A program made the translations under genes and the position numbers. From Turritopsis dohrnii (taxonomy: Eukaryota > Cnidaria > Hydrozoa > Anthoathecata > Oceaniidae): a DNA stretch of 64,000 nt. The stretch spans positions 372,001-436,000 of the forward strand of contig BQMF02000144.1 of the NCBI GenBank assembly GCA_027922465.2, read 5' to 3'. Under the pieces are notes generated by a model. It made no database searches. It was given only the letters and a program-made list of their open reading frames with translations, and was not told where the DNA came from. Below are positions 23,840 through 34,400 of the stretch, piece by piece; position 1 is the first letter of the stretch; each line of letters begins with the position of its first letter.

Positions 23840-24578
23840 AGGGAAATTAAGCCTTTATCAAAAACTTTTTATATTAGCTGCAGAAAGGTCTCATTAATCT
23901 TCTGTGACCATTAAAAATTATTTTAAATGATAACTATACTCAGTTTTTCGTTATTTAGTATCTAACAACGGACGCCATTGCAGTGCTCTGCGATGAAATT
24001 TTGACGTCACAGCGCGATCGTTCTTTTTGTAAGGATTACATAAACTGTAATATTTTGTTTTTGTTGATGAAAGTTCTTGTGTGCTTTGTGATATAAAACC
24101 TTTATTAAAAAGTATTTCGTTTTAGATTTATAGCAGGTATATGTGCGTAAGTGAGTTTTTGAACAAATGTGTATATTTTAGATGTATAAAAAATGAAATC
24201 TTCGGTATGACTGTTTTTGTTTTTCTTGAATTGCTAACGATAAATTTATTTTACATTTGGCTGTTTCTTGATGTTTAAGATTGTTATGTTATGTTCGTGT
24301 TTTCTTTGTTGTTTTTCTACCGTTTCTCGTATCTTTAGAACATAGGCGTAAAAACATGTCATCATGTGCTGCCTACGTCTGATGTTTCTGCAAATGAAAT
24401 TCGCTCTGTGATGTCATGATATTTATAACGAAAGCTGTAATGGCGATTTAACTAAGTTGTTTTTTTAGCAGTTTTTTTCATTTAGAATACCTTTTATACA
24501 TAAAAAGGTGTTCCTCTAGGATAAATGAAGTATTTCATGCTCAAATTCAGAAAAGAAATTTTAAGGCTTAATTTCCCT
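23840..24578. mobile_element. TTAA-flanked inverted-repeat element (Kolobok/piggyBac-type MITE)
   Basis: The termini AGGGAAATTAAGCC and GGCTTAATTTCCCT are perfect inverses. Each is directly flanked by TTAA (23836-23839 and 24579-24582), the target site of Kolobok and piggyBac elements. The 739-bp interior has no transposase. Confidence 0.75.
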
Positions 24579-24589
24579 TTAAATAATAC

Positions 24590-25625
24590 AATTTTATTAG
24601 ATCTATATATGATAGTAACATGGAAGGAGACACCACACCAATAGACAGGCTAATCGAGGGGGAGGCCACCAGTAATAAGTCTTGATAGTTCTCTTATATT
24701 CTATTCTTGTACCACATCTTTTATTATCATTGATTGAGTATATACATTTTGTATTATATTGTTGTAACTATTATGATGATGCTAACAGCCTTACATCATA
24801 AATGGTATCATTGTATATAGATTTAAACTTTAAGCATGCTAATTCCAACAAGACACTTTATTATTCCACATTGAAAGGTAAACCTGTGCTAGAGACACCT
24901 TTACTACAAATCCTGTTCCTTATGGACCAAGACTTGGAAAAATCAGAGACTCATATTATTCTTTTAAAATTGTTCTTATTAAAACAGTGTGTATTATATG
25001 TTGCATATTATTTTTTTATTATTCACGTGTATGTAAATTTTCTAGCTAAGTCACTGGTAAAGGTATTTCTTGCAAGTTCGTTATTTTCGGATTTACTATA
25101 TAATACCAATGACATGTTATAAAAAACATACTGGAGAACCCAGTATATAGTAAACATTACACCTAAAAAGATAAAACTGTTATGTTGTATATAAGTTGGA
25201 ATAAATTGAAAAAGCTAGATTAGTTAAAGTTAGTCGTAAGAGGAAGTCAATTTAATGTGGATCTATAGTCTCAACTATATACATAGTGCATGACTTTGTA
25301 CATGATACTTTAAGGTCATAGATCTGAATCTTCACTAAAAACTAAACATTTGCTTTATTATATTTGCTTTCTTGTGAACATCCATTAAATTTTGTCTGAA
25401 ATTTAAGTTGAAAGTTAAGTTGAATATAAGTTTCTTGTAACATGTTTTTTTTAAATCCTTATGACAAACCAATTTTACTTTTAGCCACCATAGTTAGGCT
25501 CCAAATTAGTAGACTATTACTAATTAAGACTATTTACACCTAACCTCAATTTATGTTAAACTTTGTCAGCTTTTATTTTCCAGGTCCACAATTTTTGTCT
25601 TTATGAAATCTTGTTATAATAATCA
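24590..25625. other. Intergenic, no gene recognised
   Basis: AT-rich; the open frame at 24802-25122 has no domain, splice or composition support. Confidence 0.4.
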
Positions 25626-25627
25626 GT

Positions 25628-25975
25628 GTGGTGTGTCACACTAAAAAAGTAAAATCATGTTGTAGAGGCGAGAAACATTTTTTCATGATTAGTGTAATAG
25701 CACATGGTGTGACGTCAGTTTTTTTACATCAGAGGGGAGCCATTGCATTGCATCCCCAATCAATCAATTTAGAGGCAAATATCTTGAGAACAATCATTCT
25801 GCGATACAGGCAACGCAGTTGCAAAACATTTGGGCCTAATTGTTTTTGGTGATACGTCTGTGACATCATATACGATATCTCGAAACGGTTGATCATAGCG
25901 AACGATCCCATACATTTTTTGATCAGTTTTTTGAGTTTTACAACATGGGTACACTGTCCATTCATGTAAATTCAC
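25628..25975 (-). repeat. Dispersed repeat (GGGATCGTT.GCTACGACCAACCG family), copy A
   Basis: Shared blocks are gtgacgtca, attgcattgcatccccaat, a degenerate aatatct(c/t)gagaac, and on the reverse strand ATGGGATCGTT followed by CGACCAACCG-like sequence. Related copies occur near 27110, 27540, 32490, 33720 and 57330. Apparent ORFs here are repeat-derived. Confidence 0.6.
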
Positions 25976-25979
25976 ATGG

Positions 25980-27100
25980 GGCAGGAGAAGATTTAACAAA
26001 TCATTGAGGTTGGACATCACCAGGGATGCTAGTCTATTATATATGCACTTGTGTGTCACACTTTTTACTAACATTGTCAGCATTTTATCCCCCCAATATG
26101 TAACATTTTCGAAATGAAAACCTGTCAAAAATGTTTACATGGAAGACTTATGATTTGTTATTTTGCAGCTTTTCTTCATGCCATGATATTATTATATATA
26201 ATGTATATTTATGGTTTCATATTCTTTACAAAAGTTTGATTAGGTCATTGAGCAGCCCAGAATAGATTTTATCACTGGTTTTGGAACTTACTTGAAAATT
26301 TTACGCCTTTGCTTAAGAAAGGTTTTTGTAATTTTTGGTTTTTCCTTTTGATGATGTATATAATCGTAATAATAATTTTTGTTAGTGATTATGAGTACAC
26401 TTTATTGTTAAGATTTCCATATAAAATTGATTTTTCCAATGCTAATTAGCCTTTTCTTTTATAATAATGTTAATTCTTGTTGAGAATTTGTTAATTGGTG
26501 TGATGGATATTTCTATTCTATGCTAATGAAACAGTAATTTTCTTGATTCAAAATAGCTATGTCACTTTTAATGTATTTTATACCTTATGGCAATATAGAT
26601 AATAATATCAATCATTCACAGATTGTCACAAACACATTGTTATTTTAAATGTGTTTCCTTCAAAAGTTAAAGTAAAGAGATGAAACTAAAACATGGAGCA
26701 ATTTATTTTGACTACCTTGGGGGGATTGATCTTGATGAGGATTGATTCTTACAAGGTTAGGAAAATGTTAACTGAACTTACCTTAATTTGTGAATCAAAA
26801 ATCTCAAAGACATTGAAGGTAGAATCTAGAAAAATTATCCCCTTTAATATGAATATGAATTTTGCCATCCTCTTTGTTAAAAAACATCTAATGATATTTT
26901 ATAATCACTCTGATTAGGTTTACAACTCTAGAAGTGTGGGTTGCTTAAAAAAAGACAAGTAGCAGAAAAACAACAGTAAGACAGTATGAAAAAACCCAAT
27001 GAGTTTTGACTAAAAAGATAAATAAAACCTATCAAATTTGCTTCTTTGCTGATTTCCTTATTCCAATGATTGTTATCACATACAATTATAATAATCCGCG
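25980..27100. other. Intergenic, no gene recognised
   Basis: AT-rich. A short open frame starting at 26693 could not be linked to any exon. Confidence 0.4.
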
Positions 27101-27104
27101 AACG

Positions 27105-27760
27105 TGTGTTACACATTTAATTTAGAGAGTGTGAAATTATGTGGAATTTTACGGCTGAAATCTTCTTAATCATGGTCATATTCTTCATTAGGCTATGCGT
27201 TTTTTTACGATTATTATATAGTAGTACGTGGCGTGGTGTCAGTTTTCTTTTATGATCACGGGGAACTGTTGCATTGCATCCCCAATCGAACGCGACGTTT
27301 TTGGGGAAATATCTCGAGAACCAAAAGGCATAAATGACATTTTTTAGGGTTCGCGATACAGGTTTCATTTGGGACTAAATTGTTTTGGTACTGCGGCTAT
27401 GACGTCATCAAAATCTTTGATCAGCGATATCTCTGCAAAGGTTGGTCGTAGCGAAACGATCCCATTCCATTCCCAATTACGGAATTGGAAACAGAAAGTG
27501 TACCCATTTGTAGAGCTGATAAATTGAAAAGCTGATAAAAGCTATGCCCAAGATTTTGATGACATAATAGCTGCAACCCCCTAAAAAATTAGGCACGTTG
27601 CCTGTGTCCCAGACAACAAAAATGTCAGTTATCCCCATTGGTTTCCAAAATATTTCCCAGAGAATCTTGCTTTCGATTGGAGATGCAATGAAATTGCTGA
27701 GTGTAACCTACATTGTGAAATCTCCTCTGTGAACTTTTTTCAACAAAGCTACTGGAACTT
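27105..27760. repeat. Head-to-head pair of the dispersed repeat (copies B and B')
   Basis: 27110-27500 carries the family in one orientation (attgcattgcatccccaat to gttggtcgtagcgaaacg). 27540-27710 carries the reverse orientation (aaaatgtcagttatcccca, ttggtttccaaaatatttcc, cgattggagatgcaatg). The two form an imperfect inverted repeat. Confidence 0.55.
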
Positions 27761-27891
27761 ATCATAAGAGAAAAAACACAGGAAAAAACACTTTCATTGA
27801 AGTTTTTTTAATTTCCCCAATAAAATTATGGCTTGAAAAGAGGATTTAACAAAAAAGCAATTTTTGAGTTTGTTTCCCCTTTAAGAACACA

Positions 27892-28218
27892 ATGAATGTT
27901 TTGCAAGCAATAGACAAAAATCAAGTAACAATTTACAAGTGTGAAGAGAGAAAAGGTCACACAATAGAATTCGTAAGGCAAGTGATAGGATACGCCCAAG
28001 CAAATTCTATTACCAAGAGTGGACTAAACTTCCACATGGATCATAAGAGAGTGCGAGAATGGATTACCATCAAAGATAAAATGTTTGGAAAGAAGCCAAA
28101 ATTTCAGTTAGTCAATGCTAAAGGTCCTAAAATTCAAAGTGAAGTCATACAGGAAGAACTACAGAAATTGATATTGGCAAAAGCTGTGACCTCAATGTCT
28201 GGTAAGCTTGTTAAGTGA
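27892..28218 (+). CDS. Pogo/Brinker-type DNA-binding domain fragment
   Basis: The 108-residue frame contains HTIEFVRQVIGYAQAN and HMDHKRVREWITIKDKM. These fit the helix-turn-helix (Brinker/CENP-B-type) N-terminus of pogo-like transposases, whose pattern is Y-T-x-E-F-K-x-x-V-I and then K-R-V-R-E-W. The DDE catalytic domain is missing. A consensus donor (G then GTAAGC) occurs near the end, so it might be an exon, but its phase does not join the kinase gene 250 bases downstream. Most likely a transposon relic. Confidence 0.6.
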   Translation: MNVLQAIDKNQVTIYKCEERKGHTIEFVRQVIGYAQANSITKSGLNFHMDHKRVREWITIKDKMFGKKPKFQLVNAKGPKIQSEVIQEELQKLILAKAVTSMSGKLVK

Positions 28219-28467
28219 TAATAGCCTTCGTGAAAATATATTTTTCCCCATGCATGAAGAAACTTATTTTCGACAAGGAAAGTAACAAACACAACTTTTA
28301 ATGTACTATAGGCAATTTATTTCTGAATAAATTTATAATTTATTCATTTCATGAATTTATAAATTTATTTCTTGTGAATTTCAATGATATGATTTATATA
28401 ATTATTAAAATAAATGTTATCAAGCTGATCTCTCTTTCTTTTTTTAGTATTTGTCTTCTTTTTTTAG

Positions 28468-31400
28468 CTAAACCAGAGGTTAGGAAAAGGAGCGCAAGGT
28501 GCTGTTTTCCTGGTCGAACATAAAACAGATGGTCGTAAATATGTTTTAAAGAAGGTAATTTGGATGGATTGATAGAGATAATCTTCTGACGGTTCTGTCT
28601 AATTAATTGTTATTATTTGTCTTTTTTATAGGTTGAGTGTAGTGATGAGACGGAGGCTAACAAAGCCTTTAAAGAAGTGAACCTTTTAATTTTTTACTTT
28701 AAGTGTTCAATATAGAAGGATTCTATGTTGTTTTGCTGTGTTTATAATATGTTTTCATTGATTAGAATTACTAACTTGTTGTTTCTAGGCTATGGCTTTG
28801 CAAGAGCTGCAGCATCCTTATATATGTGGCTACAAAGAATTTTTTGTTACCTGGGACAAAGAAGTAAAATTATCATTTTAAATCACATGTGTTGTTGTTT
28901 TTATGGAAGCCATTATTATTTTCATCACATTTTTCTGCTCTGAAACACCTTTTTGGCTTTACCTTTAAATTGGTTTGTGTGAGGCTGATTAACCGACTTT
29001 GTTTATATTAATCAACATTGTTTATATTAATCAACTTTGTTTATATTAGGAATCTGCAATGTTTGTTTGTATTATTATGGAATATTATAAGATGGGTAAT
29101 CATCTTTTTGTTGCTATATCCATTCAATTTCGTTCATCAAGACATGCGTTCTATTGTTTAATTATATTTCTTGGTGTTTCAGGTGATCTAGACAAGGCTT
29201 TGAAACAAAAAAGAGCAAAACAAACTCCTATTGAAGAAATGGTACGGTGTAATATCTCTTATGCACTCAATATGTGATATGTTTTTTTGATTCTGATTTT
29301 CAATTTTCGTTTGCTGTCTTTTAGATAGTGAAAAAATGGTTTGGTCAAATGTTAGAAGCACTTGTTTTTGTCCATGCGAAACAAGTTATACACCGGTACA
29401 GAATTCAATTAAACTATTTTAGCACACTCTACAGTGTGTCCTCGATTATCCAGTTCAGAGAATGCTGAATAATCCAAAGTTACGGAATGCCCTATTTGTT
29501 TGGTCCAGATTCTATATTATAATCCTCATTGGTCTACTTTAGAATAAATGGAACCTTGGATTTGAAACCAATAAGTGAAACTTTTTTACACAATCTTTGA
29601 GCATGTTTCTACAGTTCACTTGAAAAAATATTGAAAAAATAAAAAAATTAAAAATCTGGTGTCATTTGGATAATCGAGGTTCAGTTAATCTAGAACTGGT
29701 TAATCAAGGACAAACTGCACCGTCAAGAATTCTTATTGTTGTTTTCAGTACTAAAATGAATTACCTTTTTGCATAATACACATTATAAAACCCATTCTGT
29801 TTTGTTGTTTATTAGAGATCTCAAACCTAGTAACATATTTATGACTGAAGATTTGAACATATCCATAGGTAAAATAATGGTTTTGAATATTTATTTTGTA
29901 TATTTGTTTGTGAAACTTTCAGTAACTCCAAAAAGATTTTGTTCAATTCTTTCATTCTTGTTATGGGTGTCTTCAAATTTTTTTGATTTTTCGGCAGGTG
30001 ATTTTGGCGTATCGACTATCATGGGTGATTCAAGAACAAAAACCAGAACAACTGTCGGTTAGTAGGTTTTGCTTTCACTGTGAATAATCCCTATTGGTCT
30101 ATAGCTTTCCTATTCTAACAGTGTTCTTTATGATAACTTGTAGGAAGTATGAATTGGATGGCACCAGAAGTATTGGAAAGACCGTATCTTTTATGATATT
30201 ATTTTTAGGGGAAGCTCAAGTGATTCTATAGGAACTAACTTTAATTGATCTGAATTTATAAGAGTTTTTTTTACAATACATAACATGGATCAACAAAAAT
30301 ATAATCAAATATAATCGCAATGGCTTTTTTGGTGATTTTACCCACTGGGAAATTACATAAAGTATTGTGAATGAATATAGTTGGCCTTTCATAAACCTTC
30401 TTTAACATAAATCATAAAGATATGATGAAAGATCTGATGTCTGGAGTTTAGGTTGTATTCTGTTAGAAATGGCAACATGTGGATTTTTAGACGTAAGTAT
30501 GAAAGTTCCAATTTATTTTGTTTTTCATTTACTTTCTTAAAACTTCCTTAATCATGCCTCATTTGTGGCTACTTTTGTTGTGTTTTGCTTGTTCAACCAT
30601 CAATCTATTTCAGGCATCACAAATTGCATGTGCATTGTTCCAAATAAAAACATCACCACAGGAATTGGAAGACATTTTAGAACAAGTTGGAAATGTATGA
30701 TGTTTAAAATTAGAATATATGAAGTAAACTTTTATGTGTTTGTCTATAAAGGTGTGGTGTAAAGGAGGTCGTAGACTAATAATGTTTTATTATTATAGAG
30801 GTAGCATTCCTTGCTTGTATGGTTTACAACATCATTTTTTTTTTCAGAGATACTCAAAAGATTTATGTCAACTTGTGAGGACAATGTTGCGACGTAATTT
30901 CCAACAACGCCCAACTGCCAAGTACGTTGATCTTTTGTTTCTCCTGAATTTGAATTTCTATTCCATCACCTCTATTGTTATTTATCCATTCCTTTTTTGA
31001 GACATGAACGAAACAATGAACTTAAATGTGGCTGAAGGTTGAGTAGGTTTTTAAGCTTAAACATTTGATGGATCAGTGCTAGTATATTTTCTCAGTATGT
31101 AGTTTAAAGAAATGATGTAAATTCTGCCTATAAATTATTTGTTACAAGTCAAGGGTCTGTTACAAAAGTATTATCATTTTGTCCATCCAACACAATAACT
31201 GTTTGTTTCAATATTTTTTGACTATCATCCTTCTAGAAATCATGTTTTGGAATTTTGTAAAGTCTATTCTAGTATACTTTTGAAAAACGTTTGCTTGATA
31301 TTGTATCATAAACGTGCTGTTTTTTATATAGCCCTAAGTATGGATTTGTCCGTCCGACATAAAACAAGTATTTTTGTAACAGACCCTTAATTGACTATTT

Positions 31401-34400
31401 TATAGGGAGCTGATAGAAGTACCCTATGTTAAGGAGTGCTTAGTATTAAGTGGATCAACTCTTGTTGAAAAGGACAACATCAACAAAACAAAACATAATA
31501 AAAAAGTCACAAAACCTGTTCCGAAAACAAAAGCTGTTGAACCTGTTTTATCCTACATGAAAGAAAATGAATCAGATTCGACATGTCAGAATAATGCTTT
31601 GAAAGCGTTGCGAGAGTTAGTTAAAAATGGTAAACAGATCAGTCGTGGTGGCAAAGAACAAATTGCAACTTTAATGAGGAAACACATTGCAAGGGAAGAT
31701 GTCCAAATAAATGGCTGTCGTCTGTTTGCTGCCTTAGCTGCTGAAGGTTAATTTTCATATTTCATATGTTTTTTTAGTATAGTTTTGTTTTTACGGTGTT
31801 TTTACGATGTTTTTACGGTGTTTTTAACAGTTCTATGACAATATCTCAAACGGAAATTTCCCCGATATTTACCCAACGACCAATAACCACCAACCCAAAT
31901 TTTCTCACAAAGTTAAGCAACAGTACTACCAAATAAATTAGCAGATAAATTAGCAACATGAAATTTGGAAATGATGCAGGACTAGCATAGTAACAGCACA
32001 TTTTTTAAAATTGCCACACTAGGTGGTTACACTAGCTTGCATTAAAAGGTTGTATTCTGTATGTACTGATTTGAATGTCCTAAGATTTTGTAGTTAGATA
32101 TAACGTAAACGTTTACAAAGGTTTTCCAGACTGGAAATATATATTTTTTCGATTAATTCTAAGCAACAAATTAAGCAACATTACTACTAAAATGGTCATT
32201 TTTAAAGCAACATTACTCTTGACGTCAGACCTTGATTGCTTATAAAAAAAGGCGTGTATTATTGGTCGTCGGGGAAATGTCCGGTTACCGTTTTTAACGG
32301 CTACTTGTTCCATTCTATTGACACATGCAAATTATCTACTGGGTGTTTGTGGAAGCAAGAAAACTGTACAAACTATCGTTACTCCATTCTTCTTGAAGTA
32401 ATAATAATGTAACTAGTCGCCAAGGCGGCGTCGTTCGCCGCCTATGTTCAGCCTGCGTCCAGTTCACGAAAAATAAAATATAGGAGTTTGCAATGATAGG
32501 TGTGCCCATGTTGAAAAGCTCGTAAAACTGATCAAAAAAATGTATGGGATCGTTTTGCTACGACCAACCGTTACGGAGATATCGTTGATCAAAACTTTGA
32601 TGACGTCACACACCCGTCTCCTCAAAAAATTACACCCAAATTTTTCGTCTCCCCATCGTCTGTATCGCGGATCCCAAAAAACGTCAGTTATCCCTATTGG
32701 TTACCGAGATAATTTTCCCTGAACGTCGCATTCGATTAGGGTCTCAATACAATGGTTTCACACTGACGTCGCGCACAAGAAGAGAAATAATTTATGTGTG
32801 ATCTTACATTGCTGACTCCCCGATTTCTTTCGCAGTTCACATCTACCATTTTGCGTGACTTACAAACAAACAAACAAACAAACAGAGAATCGGCTATTAA
32901 TATATAGACAAGCACGGGGCGATGGCACAATGATAATATATTTCTCCACTCCACTTTCATAATTTTATACTTCCTTGATCGTGTACTAAATAACAGTTAT
33001 TTAATGACATACATGAACTTTCAAGGTGATAAAGCTTTCAATTCCTTTTTGATTTTCCAGCTGATGAAGGGGATGTGTTGTATTCAAAAGAATTGATATC
33101 ACCTGTTGCATTGGCAATGAAGGTAAGGTGATTTCATCCCTGTGGGCAAAATCTTGAAAAAGCCACTGCGATGAAGAGTATTTTTATGGAAATACACTCC
33201 TTCGCTTTTTCATTAAATTTGCCCACTGAAATGAGGCTTACAATGTTTGTTCAATTTTAAAAAAATCTTGATACCAATTTTGAATTCATACAAAATTCCT
33301 AATTAAATCATGCCTTTGATTTAGTCGCATTCAAGTTCAGTGAAACTTCAAGCCGCTGCTACACAACTACTCATGGCTCTTTCTGCAGATGGTAATTTTT
33401 CCATTAGATGTAATATGGAGGCCAAGCTAATTGATGTGTTTTTCTTGAATGCATTAGTCAATGTTTTATTGTTAATTAGAGTCAGCTGCGAAAGAGATTG
33501 GCAAGCTTGGTGGTGTCCAAGATGTGTTAGCGGCGTTGAGAGCGTTTCCAAACAATGTTGAGATAGCAACTAATTGTTGCGGCGCGTTGTGGAGTTTGGC
33601 TATCGATGGTTTGTTTGTTTAACGTGTTGCTAGTATCCCATGTAAACACTATGTATGATATTATGTATCCCATGTAAACATTTTCTATGGGTTTTAATTT
33701 CGAAAATGTTGGCTCCAAAGGTGACGAAAAAAAATTACCGATTGACGAATGTAGAGTATACCCATGTTCTAGAACTCGAAAACCGATCGATTAAATATAT
33801 ATGGGATCGTTTCGCTACGACCAACCGTTACAGAGACTTTGTCGATCAAAGATTTGATGACGACACAGCCCTGTCCTCCAAAAAAATGAGATCCGAATTT
33901 GTTTTTCACCCCTTCCCCAATATCCCGGGACTTAGTTAACCCTATTGGTTCAGCTGTTGTTCAGTTACGAGGAAGATCATTTCCGGATTGATATCTTCTG
34001 TTTGATGAACAACAAACAACAGCAAACCTTCTTCAGTGTCGATGTCATTGTTCTTTTGAATTTTCTTTCAAGAGAACAATGCGAAAATTGTTTGCGAAGA
34101 GCGAGGTCTGCATGATATATGCCGTGCCATGGACACTCATGAGGATGTGTCAGATCTAATCGAAGCTGGTTGTTCAGCTCTCTGGTCGTTATCCATGGAA
34201 GGTAAATGTATTTCACAATTTTTTTTGTCTTTTTATGTCAAGCTTTATTCAGTTGATAACATACGTTACTGCTTGTTCTTCAGATGATAACATAGAAATG
34301 ATGTCATCTGTTGGTGCAGTGAGATTGATTCTGCTGGCGTTAAAGTCTCATAAAAAGGTAGATGGATGATGATCGTCTTTTCGAACTTGAATTGTAGATT

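Noticed and set aside
24802..25122. 106-residue hydrophobic open frame
   Set aside because: AT-driven Leu/Phe/Tyr composition, no splice partners and no domain.
25729..26128. Overlapping minus-strand open frames
   Set aside because: They coincide with dispersed repeat copy A and have no exon borders or recognisable domain.
28249..28284. ATG with ten codons upstream of the first kinase exon as the missing start exon
   Set aside because: It runs into a stop and the only nearby GT would leave phase 2, whereas the kinase exon begins in phase 0.
33655..33939. Open frame reading like a coding exon within an STKLD1 intron
   Set aside because: It lies wholly in copy D of a dispersed repeat, and the flanking ARM exons already join in phase without it.
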